A stretch of 64,000 nucleotides of DNA, from positions 1-64,000 of the forward strand of contig NZ_JNIE01000005.1 of assembly GCF_000702425.1 (NCBI RefSeq). Reading direction: 5' to 3'. Source of the DNA: Thermocrinis jamiesonii (GTDB lineage: Bacteria; Aquificota; Aquificia; Aquificales; Aquificaceae). The translations under genes were made by a program, and so were the position numbers. The notes under the pieces are model-generated. The model saw only the letters and a list, made by a program, of their open reading frames with translations, had not been told where the DNA came from and searched no databases. The first letter of the stretch is position 1; the number at the start of each line of letters is the position of its first letter. Positions 10,558 through 19,738 of this stretch are shown here, piece after piece.

Positions 10558-11770
10558 GATCTCTTTTTATGCGCTCCTTCAAAAACCTACTGCCTGCCTT
10601 TCCAAGGGATTGGGCACCCAAAAGGGCAATGCTTAACCTTTTTTCCTTGATCTCCAAAGCCCTGTTTTCTACAAATTGGCAGATCTGTTCAAAATCTATT
10701 CCGCTTCCATCTTGAAGAGTATCTGCTGGAAAGCCCACAACACACTCAGATTCTACATCTCCTATCAGTAGAACCGAAGAGGTGTCCCAGCAGATCTCCG
10801 CCTGAAGTTCTACAGATATACGACCGCTTAGGAGTTTTTCCTTTTGATCTACGCTAACCAAAAAGGTGGGATCGGTCAGAACACTTACCTCTTCCAAGGG
10901 TCTGTCTTTTAGCTCTTCTACCAACAAAACTTTCAATCCTCCTTTGTTATAGTATATGGTGTTTTCTATAACTTCTTCTACGTCAGCCTTCAGCACACCC
11001 TTTATAGCCCTTGAGAAGGGTTGGACCAAAAAGGGTATATGACTTTCGCCAACCTTGACGCTTGCGTGCAAAAGCTTCCAGTTTATGAAGGAAAACTCCC
11101 ACTCTTTACACTTCAAGCCCAAACCTTCCGCAAAGAACCTTAGCTCCTTTATAAAAAGCCTCTCCTCTTTGCTTCCAGGCCTTCTTCCGCCCAAGAAGGA
11201 CACAAGGTCCCACATGGCTTTTTCCTTCTTTTGCTTAAAAAGTCCGTAAATACATCCGCAGTAGTCCTGATGGTAGATTTCCATAGCCTTGGAGAGCCTG
11301 AACATCTCCTGCGTGCCTCCCCCTTTTCTGTAGTCTAAGGCTAAGAACTCTATGCCAAAGTTTTTGGCAAGGTTGGAGCCCACTTCAGAAAGAACCTTAA
11401 AGTCCTTTTTTGGACTCATAAGCAAGGTGGTTGTATAGTGGGAAGCACCTATACTTTTTGCATACTCAAGGGACCTTGAAAGTCTGTAGTCAAAGCACAC
11501 CTCACACCTTTTGCCCCTCTCCGGCTCGTCCTCTAAGCCTTTCACAGCCCTGAGCCAGTTTTCCACATCATACTCTCCTTCCACCAGCTTTATCCCCAAG
11601 CTCTGACATACTCTTTTTGTTTCCACAAGCCGTAGTTTATATTCTTCGTAGGGGTGTATGTTTGGGTCGTAGAAAAAGGCAGTTATTTCAGATTGGGGAA
11701 AATCTTCTCTTAGCCTTTGGAGAAAATAAACCGCATCTGGCGCACAGCAAACGTGGACTAAAATCTTCAT
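10478..11770 (-). CDS. queH: Epoxyqueuosine reductase QueH fused to an M28-peptidase-like domain
   Basis: 430 residues. Residues 1-185 are QueH (PF02677), which reduces epoxyqueuosine to queuosine in tRNA: HVCCAPDAV (Cys8-Cys9), KRCEVCFDYR (Cys89, Cys92) and YHQDYCGCIYG (Cys171, Cys173) are the expected Fe-S/metal cysteines. Residues about 188-405 are extra. SFLGGRRPGSKEERLF, then SSVLLIGDVESECVVGF, then PADTLQDGSG, then LLGAQSLGKAGSRFLKE follow the order of an M28 aminopeptidase. However, the metal ligands look lost: the His of the AHxD motif is absent, and GAEE reads GAQS. That reading is inference. The stop lies 80 bp inside the convergent mazG. The start overlaps the pepA stop by ATGA. 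Confidence 0.88.
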   Translation of the reverse strand: MKILVHVCCAPDAVYFLQRLREDFPQSEITAFFYDPNIHPYEEYKLRLVETKRVCQSLGIKLVEGEYDVENWLRAVKGLEDEPERGKRCEVCFDYRLSRSLEYAKSIGASHYTTTLLMSPKKDFKVLSEVGSNLAKNFGIEFLALDYRKGGGTQEMFRLSKAMEIYHQDYCGCIYGLFKQKKEKAMWDLVSFLGGRRPGSKEERLFIKELRFFAEGLGLKCKEWEFSFINWKLLHASVKVGESHIPFLVQPFSRAIKGVLKADVEEVIENTIYYNKGGLKVLLVEELKDRPLEEVSVLTDPTFLVSVDQKEKLLSGRISVELQAEICWDTSSVLLIGDVESECVVGFPADTLQDGSGIDFEQICQFVENRALEIKEKRLSIALLGAQSLGKAGSRFLKERIKRDLTLVDYRSQNALIPSKEGPSPAESYF

Positions 11771-13227
11771 GAGTACTTACGAATAATATACTCTACGCAG
11801 GTTCTGAGCCCAAAGCCTGTGGCTCCTTTTGAGTAATAACCAAATTCCTCTTTGAAGTAAGCAGGACCTGCTATGTCCAGATGGATCCACTTTATGCCCT
11901 CTTTGACGAACTCCTCCAAAAACATGGCAGCGGTTATGGCTCCACCGTATCTTCCTCCACTATTTAACACATCTCCATCTCCTTTTTTTATCTTTTCCCT
12001 GAGCTTTTTGTCGTCCATCGGCAGTTTCCAAAGCCTTTCTCCTGTATCCTTTGAGATTTTCAAAAACTCATCCCCAAACTCATCGTCGTTGGTAAAGAGC
12101 CCGGCGGTGTATTCTCCCAGGGCTACCACACAGGCTCCAGTGAGCGTTGCCAAATCAATTATTCTGGAAGGTTCAAGGTTAGAAGCATAAGAGAGGGCAT
12201 CTGCCAAAGTTACCCTACCTTCTGCGTCGGTGTTGTCTATCTCTATGGTCTTTCCGTTCATAGCTCTTATTATGTCATCCGGTCTGTAGGCTGTGCCACT
12301 TGGCATGTTCTCCGCCGCTCCTATTACTCCATGAACTTCTACCGGAAGCTTTAGCTCAGCTACCGCCTTCAGTATGCCAAGAACCGTGCATGCTCCCGCC
12401 TTATCCATCTTCATCGTCCTCATGTAGTCTCCCGTCTTTATGTTTAGTCCCCCGCTGTCAAAGGTAAGTCCTTTACCTACAAAAACTATTCTGTCCTTTG
12501 GCTCCCCTTCTGGCCTGTAAGTAAGATGGATGAACCTGGGTGGTGTGGCAGAGCCTTTCCCCACGCTCCAAAGAGCCATCATACCCATTTCCTGAATTTC
12601 CTTCTCATCGTAAATCCTACACTCTAAATGGTATTCTTCTGCGAGTTTTTTGGCAATTTCCGCCAAGGTTATTGGATTTATCACGTTTCCTGGCTCATTT
12701 ACCAAGTCCCTAACAAACCTCTGAGCTTGCGCCAGTATTTTACCAACAGTTATCCCCCTTTCGTCTCCACCGTAGAGCTCAATCTTTGAGATCTTCCCTT
12801 TTTCCTCTTCGTTGTTCTTGGTTTTATACTTATCAAAGGTGTAATCTCCCAGTATGGCACCCTCTACTATAGCCTTTGAAACTTCTTCGCTTAGCCTCTC
12901 TCCGGCATAAATAAGTAAATCTTTTACCTTGTCCCTTTTTGCCCTCTTTATGATCAACGCAGTGGTCCTTCTAAAATTGTCAAGGCTGACCTTTTCTTTT
13001 TTACCCAAACCTCCCAAGTATATGGTTACCACCTTTTGGTTTTTTATCAAGTTTATCTTGGCTACAGAATCTTCTTTCCCTTTAAAGTTTTCTGCTTGCA
13101 TGAGCATTTTTACTTCTTGCTGTAAATCACCAAGATAGCTAAGGTTTGATTGATCATCCTCGTAAAGCAGAACAGCAATAGGTGTATCTAAGCTCTCTAT
13201 ACTTTTACTCACAGACAAGATTTCCAT
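11767..13227 (-). CDS. pepA: Leucyl (cytosol) aminopeptidase, M17 family
   Basis: 486 residues. The C-terminal catalytic half carries the M17 signatures VGKGLTFDSGGLNIK (metal-binding Lys/Asp) and the hallmark NTDAEGRVTLADAL, plus KMDKAGA between them. The variable N-terminal macrodomain-like half covers about 1-170. It removes N-terminal amino acids during peptide turnover; PepA homologues can also bind DNA. ATG 13227 follows a GGAGGAAAA ribosome site; the longer frame would run into the tRNA-His gene. It lies only 19 nt downstream of that tRNA, suggesting a tRNA-mRNA cotranscript, and is followed by queH. Confidence 0.96.
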   Translation of the reverse strand: MEILSVSKSIESLDTPIAVLLYEDDQSNLSYLGDLQQEVKMLMQAENFKGKEDSVAKINLIKNQKVVTIYLGGLGKKEKVSLDNFRRTTALIIKRAKRDKVKDLLIYAGERLSEEVSKAIVEGAILGDYTFDKYKTKNNEEEKGKISKIELYGGDERGITVGKILAQAQRFVRDLVNEPGNVINPITLAEIAKKLAEEYHLECRIYDEKEIQEMGMMALWSVGKGSATPPRFIHLTYRPEGEPKDRIVFVGKGLTFDSGGLNIKTGDYMRTMKMDKAGACTVLGILKAVAELKLPVEVHGVIGAAENMPSGTAYRPDDIIRAMNGKTIEIDNTDAEGRVTLADALSYASNLEPSRIIDLATLTGACVVALGEYTAGLFTNDDEFGDEFLKISKDTGERLWKLPMDDKKLREKIKKGDGDVLNSGGRYGGAITAAMFLEEFVKEGIKWIHLDIAGPAYFKEEFGYYSKGATGFGLRTCVEYIIRKYS

Positions 13228-13246
13228 GTTTTCCTCCTTGGATCTT

Positions 13247-13323
13247 TGGGGAGGGTGACGGGACTCGAACCCGCGACCCGTGGATCCACAGTCCACTGCT
13301 CTACCAACTGAGCTACACCCTCC
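13247..13323 (-). tRNA. tRNA-His (anticodon GUG)
   Basis: The acceptor stem GAGGGTG pairs with CACCCTC, with an extra 5' G (13323, G-1) opposite C73, the tRNA-His identity element. The anticodon loop is CTGTGGA with GUG, and the T arm is GCGGGTTCGAGTCCCGT. CCA is encoded at 13249-13247, unlike the other tRNAs here. It sits 19 nt before pepA on the same strand. Confidence 0.96.
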
Positions 13324-13344
13324 TAACTGATAATAAAATTATAC

Positions 13345-16300
13345 TCAAGCTTGAGCTTTTTCAATAAACAAAAACTCTTCTAAAGCTTTTTTCAAGTTTT
13401 CAATTTCTCCTTTTAGAATAGGATTTTCCTTATCCAGCCAGCCGTTTATGTACCATTTGTAGTATGGAGTGTGTATTATTTGCCAGCCCGCTCTTTTGAG
13501 TCTTTCCACTCTCTCCACATGCCAGTCTGCGTAATCTAAGATTTTATTCCCTAACATTTTAAAGTGATGTGGTCCATCAACTTCTATTGCAAGAAACTTT
13601 TTGAGCTGTTTGCAGTATATTACAAAATCTAACCTGTATCCGCAAGTTTCGTATTGGTTGAAAATTTTAATTTCTGTCTTGTATTTTTTTTCTAACTCTT
13701 CAACAATTTCCCTAAGGTAGTAATAGACTGCTTCCTCCAGTTTAGATTCAAACTTACTAACATCCAAACTTCCATCCGACAGTCGTTCTGTGTAGTAATT
13801 TTCAAAGTGAAGTATGTATCTTTTGGTAAGATTAAAATTCTGTGGAAGCCCTGCATAAACTAGGAAAGTAAAATACTTTGCTCTACTGGTAGCTACATTA
13901 AATCTGTTTTTTTGCTCATAATGGTTCCTACTTTGAGAACATGATTCATCCAAAGCAAGGGAGATTATCATAATATCTTTTTCGTGTCCTTGAAACTCTT
14001 CGGGTGTTCCCACGAGGATGTTATCGTAATCTTCCTCCATAAGTCTTAGTCTTATGTATTCTACCTGGTCCCTCACAAAGGAAAGAACACCTATCTCAAA
14101 GTTTTGTGGCACATATTCAGGAAGTTTTACATCTTGATAAGCTCTGTGATCTTTCAAACTCTTTATTATTTTTAAGACCTCTTCCGCTTCAGCCTCAACT
14201 ATTTTTTGCCTTGTGGACCTTTTTCCTTCAACTTTTATAACTTTAAAGGCTATACCTTCCCTGTTGGGATCCCTTGTCATCACGTGCAGTTTTCCATCGT
14301 AAAACTCCCTTGAAGTAAAGCTTGCCAAAGGATAAACTGACCTGAAGTGTTCGTCTAACATAACTATTGCATCTTCATTTATATAGCTTAGAGAATCTGA
14401 TTCTTCAGAATGTTTATCAGGAGATAAGAACTCAAGGATGGAAGCTTTTGTTAGGACCAATCTTCTCTTTTTGGCTTTCTCGTAATCCATCCCTGCTGGT
14501 TTATACCTTTCCCATACAAGAGTATCAAGTTTATTACTAATCCTAAAGCCTAAGCCCACTGCTTCTAAATTAAGTTGCTTGTGATCTCCCACTACGCAGA
14601 TGCTTTTCCCTCTATAAAAGACAGGTATTATCTGAGCTAAATTTACCTGAGAAGATTCATCCACTACAACTAAGTCAAACAAGTTTGGCTTCATAGGAAG
14701 TATTCTGTCCACGCTCGGGATATCAGTTATCCAGATGTTAAAGATCTTTAATACATTTTCGTAGTTCACGCGTTCCTGTGCTTCCTTAAGCAATCTGTCT
14801 TTTGTATAATGAAATATGGACTTTAGATTAGAAAGGTCTTCCTTGTATTGCCAAGCTCTGCTGTATATTCTATCCAAAATCAAGGTTGCTATTCTTTTGC
14901 GTGCAAGCTCCTTTATCTCTTTCTCTAAACCACTGAGGGTTTTGGAATAATCATGAAGCAATCCTTTAAGCTTATCCGCTGTATACTGAATCTCACGGTA
15001 TCTATCTAAGAGCTCATACAAACTTTTGGCGAAATAAGAAAGTCTTTTCCCTTTAGTAAAGCTTTTCATTCCTAATTTTTTCAAAAACCTTTTGCGACGC
15101 AGAATATATATACCAATTTCTGTTTTACCTTTTTCTTCTAACGTCTTAAAAGTTGATTGCTCGCTTTTCAGAAAATCCATAAACCTTTGAATTTCTCCCT
15201 TATAGGTCTGGTATAGCTTTTGGATGAAATCTCTTTGAATCTCGTATTCATATTCAAAGTTAGTTAAACTCCTCTCAAAGCTCTGAGTTTTTTCTGTGTA
15301 TTCTTCGGTAAGCTTCAAATATTTTTTATATTCTTCAGTAATTTTCTTATAATCTCTAATCTTTTGCTTAAGCTCATCTTCCGTATTCTTCAAGTCCTGC
15401 TTTATTGAATATATCTTTATGTTGTCCAGCTGTTTGATGATGTTTTCTATGTTTTCCTTAGTTTTCCTTTTGTACTCCTTGTAAAAGTATATGAAGGGCA
15501 AAAAGTTTTCGTCTGAAGAGAGTATTCTTGAAAGCTTTTCAAAGAGCACTTTTATAGCAGGGGCTTTTTGGGATACGATTAATATCTTCTTATCAAGCAG
15601 TATAAACAGAAGAGCCAAAGCGGTTATAGTGTGGCTTTTGCCAGTGCCGGGTGGTCCCTGTATGTATGATACCTCATGATTGATGGCGTTTTCCAAAGCC
15701 CTTTCTTGGTTTTTAGAGATAGGTATAGGAATTTCATACCTTAGGTCCCCCAAAGAAAAGTTACCCAACTTTTCGAGATTCACTCTCTCTGACAAAGCAG
15801 AGCTTAGCAATTTTTGCAAAACTTTGTTCTTCAAATCTCCCCGTTCTTTGATCTCTTCTATCAAAAGTTCCAAAGATTTATAAGTAGAAAGCTCTGTAGG
15901 AAAATTACTAAGAAACAGATAAGTTCCGTCGTAATAATAATTCTGTTGGTTTGCTAAAATTTCAAAGGATAACCTTTCCTGTAAGATTTTAATCTTTTCC
16001 TCAGATTCAAGCATATAGTTTATTTGTTCCACAACTTCTTCAGCTAAGCCTCTCAAAGATTCCAAATCAGCACATGTTTCCATCTTTTCTTCTACTTCCT
16101 TCACAAAATCCAACAGATCATCCCTTACCCCGTATTCCTCATCTTGTCCCAAAGGAAGCTTATCAAAAAGGTCATAGTTCAGAAAAGAATTTCCTATGTC
16201 CAAAGTTATTTTTCTTTCTTCTTCCCTTACTTCCAAATTAACCACAAATATTGGAGCAAAAACTCTTATCTCGTTTATAGTATCTGTTTTAATGAAATAC

Positions 16301-16593
16301 TTCAAAAGACCCACACCCAAAAATAGCGCTTTATCATCAGAATTTGCTATCTCTCTTAGCTTTTTTTTCAGAAAGTTGTATAGATCCCCATCGCTTTCCC
16401 TTGTAATTTCCAATGCATCGCCAAATTTTAAGTCTTCTTTTAGGAAGAAGAGGGTTTCTTTAAGAACCTCAGGATTTATCCTTTTTCTTCTGGGTCTAAT
16501 AAACAGATTACTGAAATCTACTCTAACACCTATCTTCCTACTAAGTTCTCTTAGATAGCTAAGATACTTTATAACATCATCTTTCCCGACCAT
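13345..16593 (-). CDS. Large SF1 (DNA2/UPF1-like) helicase with C-terminal PD-(D/E)XK nuclease-like domain
   Basis: 1082 residues. Walker A is YIQGPPGTGKSHT (about 312-324), the Walker B/motif II variant is LVVVDESSQVN (about 640-650) followed by ICVVGDHKQL (motif III), and C-terminal helicase motifs include EFQGHEKDIMIISLA and NRFNVATSRAK (motif VI). A long coiled-coil insert (about 370-600) separates motifs I and II, as in UPF1/DNA2-type 1B helicases. Residues about 975-1065 look like a restriction-endonuclease fold: YRLDFVIY, AIEVDGPHHF, then an aromatic-rich GWQIIHTPYYKWY resembling the MTES_1575/DUF559 family. It follows the membrane coiled-coil gene by one base. A defence or DNA-processing role is inference; no named system is matched. 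Confidence 0.85.
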   Translation of the reverse strand: MVGKDDVIKYLSYLRELSRKIGVRVDFSNLFIRPRRKRINPEVLKETLFFLKEDLKFGDALEITRESDGDLYNFLKKKLREIANSDDKALFLGVGLLKYFIKTDTINEIRVFAPIFVVNLEVREEERKITLDIGNSFLNYDLFDKLPLGQDEEYGVRDDLLDFVKEVEEKMETCADLESLRGLAEEVVEQINYMLESEEKIKILQERLSFEILANQQNYYYDGTYLFLSNFPTELSTYKSLELLIEEIKERGDLKNKVLQKLLSSALSERVNLEKLGNFSLGDLRYEIPIPISKNQERALENAINHEVSYIQGPPGTGKSHTITALALLFILLDKKILIVSQKAPAIKVLFEKLSRILSSDENFLPFIYFYKEYKRKTKENIENIIKQLDNIKIYSIKQDLKNTEDELKQKIRDYKKITEEYKKYLKLTEEYTEKTQSFERSLTNFEYEYEIQRDFIQKLYQTYKGEIQRFMDFLKSEQSTFKTLEEKGKTEIGIYILRRKRFLKKLGMKSFTKGKRLSYFAKSLYELLDRYREIQYTADKLKGLLHDYSKTLSGLEKEIKELARKRIATLILDRIYSRAWQYKEDLSNLKSIFHYTKDRLLKEAQERVNYENVLKIFNIWITDIPSVDRILPMKPNLFDLVVVDESSQVNLAQIIPVFYRGKSICVVGDHKQLNLEAVGLGFRISNKLDTLVWERYKPAGMDYEKAKKRRLVLTKASILEFLSPDKHSEESDSLSYINEDAIVMLDEHFRSVYPLASFTSREFYDGKLHVMTRDPNREGIAFKVIKVEGKRSTRQKIVEAEAEEVLKIIKSLKDHRAYQDVKLPEYVPQNFEIGVLSFVRDQVEYIRLRLMEEDYDNILVGTPEEFQGHEKDIMIISLALDESCSQSRNHYEQKNRFNVATSRAKYFTFLVYAGLPQNFNLTKRYILHFENYYTERLSDGSLDVSKFESKLEEAVYYYLREIVEELEKKYKTEIKIFNQYETCGYRLDFVIYCKQLKKFLAIEVDGPHHFKMLGNKILDYADWHVERVERLKRAGWQIIHTPYYKWYINGWLDKENPILKGEIENLKKALEEFLFIEKAQA

Positions 16594-16594
16594 T

Positions 16595-17155
16595 TCATAG
16601 ATCTTTATCAGTTATTTCTTCAGTAAGCAACTTATACATTTTGTTTATACTATCTTTAAGCTCTTCAAGTTCTTTTTGTGTAGCTTTCAACTGTTGGATT
16701 GTTAGATTTGTGTACTCCCTTAAGTATTCGTTGAATTTTTCCTCCTGTTTACTTAAATGTGCCTGATTAATTTTCTCCAAATCTTCTATACAAACCTGAA
16801 GCTTATTAGCTTTATCGGTTATTTCCTTAGCAAGCGTCTTAAATATTTCGTTCATTCTATCTTTAAGCTCTTCAAATTCTTTTTGTGTAGTTTTTAATTG
16901 CTGACTTGTTAGACTTGCATATTCCCCTAAGTATTTTGTCAAATTTTCTAAGTTGTTTTTTGCTAGTTGGCTTAAGAGAGTTTGTAATTCTCTGAACTTT
17001 TCCTCCTGCTTGTTTAAATTTTCCTGATTAATTTTCTCCAAATCTTCTATACAAACCTGAAGCTTATTAACTTTACTCTTTAAATCAAACAACAAAAACA
17101 CAACTAGAATCCCCACTCCCGCAACTGCAAGAGTTAGAAAAATTAAAGGTTCCAT
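16595..17155 (-). CDS. Membrane-anchored coiled-coil protein with internal duplication
   Basis: 186 residues. One membrane span (about 4-23) is followed by continuous heptad-rich coiled coil. Residues 30-115 and 117-184 are copies of one unit: both start NKLQVCIEDLEKINQ and contain QQLK-TQKE-EELKD and EITDK. Copy 2 lacks about 18 residues present in copy 1 (around 56-74). A 47-bp stretch is identical in DNA (16762-16808 and 17023-17069), so the duplication is young or kept homogeneous. Function unknown. It lies one base before the helicase-nuclease gene and shares its promoter, so it probably serves the same system, perhaps as a membrane tether. Confidence 0.8.
   Translation of the reverse strand: MEPLIFLTLAVAGVGILVVFLLFDLKSKVNKLQVCIEDLEKINQENLNKQEEKFRELQTLLSQLAKNNLENLTKYLGEYASLTSQQLKTTQKEFEELKDRMNEIFKTLAKEITDKANKLQVCIEDLEKINQAHLSKQEEKFNEYLREYTNLTIQQLKATQKELEELKDSINKMYKLLTEEITDKDL
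16762..16808 (-). repeat. 47-bp intragenic direct repeat, downstream copy
   Basis: Identical to 17023-17069, same orientation, 261 bp apart. It encodes part of NKLQVCIEDLEKINQ in the second coiled-coil unit. Confidence 0.9.
17023..17069 (-). repeat. 47-bp intragenic direct repeat, upstream copy
   Basis: Identical to 16762-16808; encodes the same segment in the first coiled-coil unit. Confidence 0.9.
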
Positions 17156-17162
17156 AAGGTCA

Positions 17163-17168
17163 ATTATA
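17163..17168 (-). promoter_or_regulatory. -10 box of the coiled-coil/helicase operon
   Basis: TATAAT on the minus strand, 7 nt before the ATG at 17155, so the transcript would be leaderless or nearly so. No separate -35 is clear; the expected position falls inside the tandem repeat at 17174-17199. Confidence 0.5.
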
Positions 17169-17173
17169 CCATT

Positions 17174-17199
17174 TTTATTAAGCGTCTTTATTAAGCGTC
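17174..17199 (-). repeat. Perfect 13-bp tandem repeat upstream of the coiled-coil/helicase operon
   Basis: GACGCTTAATAAA occurs twice head to tail on the minus strand (17199-17187 and 17186-17174) with no mismatch, ending 6 nt before the -10 box. It covers the -35 region, the usual place for a repressor or activator site. In the remaining gap to trpB a short hairpin (TTAGGGG-loop-CCTCTAA, about 17219-17238) is the only other structure seen. Confidence 0.7.
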
Positions 17200-17341
17200 C
17201 TCCCAGATAGGGTGTTTGTTAGGGGCTTTGTCCTCTAATGTTTAATATGTAAATGGGTTGGTTTCTTACATGCATGTAATTGGCTACAGTGGTTTCAGAA
17301 AAAGCTATGCGCTTGGTTAATTTCTCACCCAGCGTATTGGT

Positions 17342-17347
17342 TATAAT
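17342..17347 (+). promoter_or_regulatory. -10 box of trpB
   Basis: TATAAT ending 14 nt before the trpB ATG at 17362. No good -35 at normal spacing (TTGGTT at 17313-17318 is 23 nt away). The leader would be too short for an attenuator. Confidence 0.5.
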
Positions 17348-17361
17348 TTAAATGCACTACA

Positions 17362-18537
17362 ATGAAACACGGATATTTTGGCACCTTTGGTGGTAGGTTT
17401 GTTCCAGAAACCTTAATGTATGCGCTGGAGCAGTTGGAAGAAGAATACGAAAGGATAAAGAAAGATAAAAGCTTTTGGGAAGAGCTTTACGCATACTTAA
17501 GAAACTTTGCAGGTAGGCCCACACCTTTGTATTTTGCCAAGAACCTAACTGAGTATGCTGGAGGAGCAAAAATCTACCTAAAAAGAGAGGACCTTTTGCA
17601 CACGGGTGCCCACAAGATAAACAACACCCTTGGACAAGCTCTTTTGGCAAAGAGAATGGGTAAAAAAAGAATCATCGCAGAAACAGGTGCAGGACAGCAC
17701 GGTGTCGCTACCGCTACCGCTTGTGCGCTTTTTGGTCTTGAGTGTGTGGTTTATATGGGCGAAGAGGATGCCCAAAGGCAAAGGTTAAATGTCTTTAGGA
17801 TGAAACTTTTAGGGGCAGAGGTTAAGGTGGTAAAAAGTGGAAGCAGAACTCTAAAAGATGCCATAAACGAAGCCCTCAGGGATTGGGTTTCTAATGTGGA
17901 AACTACCCATTACATAATAGGTTCTGTCGTAGGTCCCCATCCCTTCCCAACCATCGTCAGAGACTTTCAGAAAGTTATAGGAGAGGAGGTAAAAAAACAG
18001 CTGTGGGAGCTTGAAGGAAAACTACCTAAGGCTGTTGTCGCTTGCGTGGGAGGAGGTTCCAACGCCATGGGGATCTTTTATCCTTTTGTGGAAGAAGAGG
18101 GGGTAAGGCTTGTGGGAGTAGAAGCTGGAGGGCTTGGCATAGAAACTGGTAAGCACGCCGCATCAATAAATGGTGGGACTGTCGGCATTCTCCACGGTAT
18201 GAAGTCTTACTTTTTGCAGGACGAAGAGGGACAAATAAGAACCACCCACTCCATATCCGCCGGTCTTGACTATCCGGGAGTAGGACCAGAGCATGCCTAC
18301 CTTTTTGAAAGTGGAAGGGCAGAGTATGTTTATGCAACCGATGAAGAAGCTTTGGAAGGTTTTAAACTGCTTTCAAGACTTGAGGGTATTATCCCAGCCT
18401 TAGAGCCAGCCCACGCAGTGCTGAAGACAATAGAAATAGCCAAACAGCTCAGCAAAGAGGATGTGGTAGTTCTAAACCTTTCGGGTAGAGGCGACAAAGA
18501 TATGGAAACGGTTATGAAACACTTAGGTGAAGCGTAA
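17362..18537 (+). CDS. trpB: Tryptophan synthase beta chain
   Basis: 391 residues, typical TrpB1 length. It condenses indole and serine to tryptophan using PLP. The PLP lysine lies in [13 protein letters not shown], the phosphate-binding loop is [11 protein letters not shown], and GRGDKDM ends the domain. The start [16 protein letters not shown] is the conserved N-terminus. trpA is not adjacent, so the trp pathway is scattered. The next gene starts with GTG 11 nt inside its 3' end, so the two are translationally coupled. Confidence 0.97.
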   Translation: MKHGYFGTFGGRFVPETLMYALEQLEEEYERIKKDKSFWEELYAYLRNFAGRPTPLYFAKNLTEYAGGAKIYLKREDLLHTGAHKINNTLGQALLAKRMGKKRIIAETGAGQHGVATATACALFGLECVVYMGEEDAQRQRLNVFRMKLLGAEVKVVKSGSRTLKDAINEALRDWVSNVETTHYIIGSVVGPHPFPTIVRDFQKVIGEEVKKQLWELEGKLPKAVVACVGGGSNAMGIFYPFVEEEGVRLVGVEAGGLGIETGKHAASINGGTVGILHGMKSYFLQDEEGQIRTTHSISAGLDYPGVGPEHAYLFESGRAEYVYATDEEALEGFKLLSRLEGIIPALEPAHAVLKTIEIAKQLSKEDVVVLNLSGRGDKDMETVMKHLGEA

Positions 18538-19738
18538 AATTTTTCCTTTTGTATTTTTTCTTCTTTCTATTGTTCTTTCCATAGAAAGATCGCTGGATCC
18601 CTTTCTTTTTGAAGAGGACTTAGGAAAAGGTTTTGTAGTCCTTCGTATAGAGGGAGAGCATCGTTTGGAAGAGAACAAGCTCATTGCCAAAGCAAAAGTT
18701 TTGGGTGGAGATTTTCCAGAAATATACAACAAAGGGGCTTTATTGACAGTTTATGATGCCTTGGACTTACCCTCCAGATACATAAAGACCTATGCAAAGG
18801 TTAAGGTATCGGAGGGAAGAGTTTATATAACTTCAAGCTATGCCAACCTTTCCTTTGCAGACATAAAGCCAAGCCTAAGGGATCGTATGATAAGTAGGGT
18901 AGAGGGTAAAATTGAGGACCCGGAGGTTAAAAATCTTGTGCTAACCTACTTTTTGGGTGAGGATCAAGAACTTCTACCTTTAAAAGTTCAGTCTGCTTTT
19001 TTGATCACGGGACTTGTCCATCTTTTGGTAGTATCCGGCGGACATCTAACTGCCCTTGCCCTAATGCTAAGATATCTGGCTCCTTATAGGTATGGACTGC
19101 TTCTGTCCTTTGTTGGTATAAGTCTTTACAGTCTTTTTTTGGTTCCCTCTGAACCACCAATTCTTAGGGCATACATTATGTCTGTCTTTGTCATCTTTTT
19201 GCTTGCTTACGGAGAAAGGCCAAACCTTCTTGGCACACTTTTTGTTTCCGGAGCCATCATACTCTTTTTGTATCCAGAATACGTGCGCTCTTACTCTTTT
19301 TGGCTTTCTTTCTGTGCGACGCTTTATATCATCCTCTCCTTAAAAGACGCACCAAAGAAAAACGTCATCTTTTTGTCCTTTTGGGTTTCCTTCTTTGCCT
19401 TTTTGGGCACCATGCCCATAGTCTCTCTCCTTTCCTTTTCTGCACCTTTTAGCATTATCCTCACTCCTTTGCTAACCCCTCTGTTTGGCCTTTTTACACT
19501 TTGTGGCTTTTTGGACATGATGACCCTTTTTTCCTTGCCGTCTTTTCACCTTGAGCTTTTGGGACAGCTTATCGTCAAGTCTGTGCTCTTCTTTTCGCAC
19601 TTTGCCCCAAAGGTTTTTTTCAACTTTTCCCTGTGGGAAGCGGTGCTGAGCCTTGTGTTGGGATCGGTTGGGCTTTATCTGCTAAAGGGTTGGAAAAAGC
19701 TCCTCGTCAGCGTAGTATTCATCCCCTTCTTGTTTTAG
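18527..19738 (+). CDS. comEC: ComEC/Rec2-family DNA uptake channel, short form
   Basis: 403 residues. A periplasmic N-terminal part (about 20-130) is followed by the PF03772 competence domain with about eight membrane spans; the key segment [17 protein letters not shown] matches the HLLAISGLH-type motif. The C-terminal metallo-beta-lactamase domain of long ComEC proteins is absent; the protein ends after a membrane span (FIPFLF). ComEC carries single-stranded DNA across the inner membrane in natural transformation. It starts with GTG inside trpB. Its last 57 bp overlap dprA on the other strand, bringing two transformation genes together. Confidence 0.85.
   Translation: MKRKIFPFVFFLLSIVLSIERSLDPFLFEEDLGKGFVVLRIEGEHRLEENKLIAKAKVLGGDFPEIYNKGALLTVYDALDLPSRYIKTYAKVKVSEGRVYITSSYANLSFADIKPSLRDRMISRVEGKIEDPEVKNLVLTYFLGEDQELLPLKVQSAFLITGLVHLLVVSGGHLTALALMLRYLAPYRYGLLLSFVGISLYSLFLVPSEPPILRAYIMSVFVIFLLAYGERPNLLGTLFVSGAIILFLYPEYVRSYSFWLSFCATLYIILSLKDAPKKNVIFLSFWVSFFAFLGTMPIVSLLSFSAPFSIILTPLLTPLFGLFTLCGFLDMMTLFSLPSFHLELLGQLIVKSVLFFSHFAPKVFFNFSLWEAVLSLVLGSVGLYLLKGWKKLLVSVVFIPFLF

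Noticed and set aside
17219-17238. Hairpin in the trpB upstream gap as a trp attenuator
   Set aside because: It lies upstream of the likely trpB -10 box, has no leader peptide with Trp codons and no T run.
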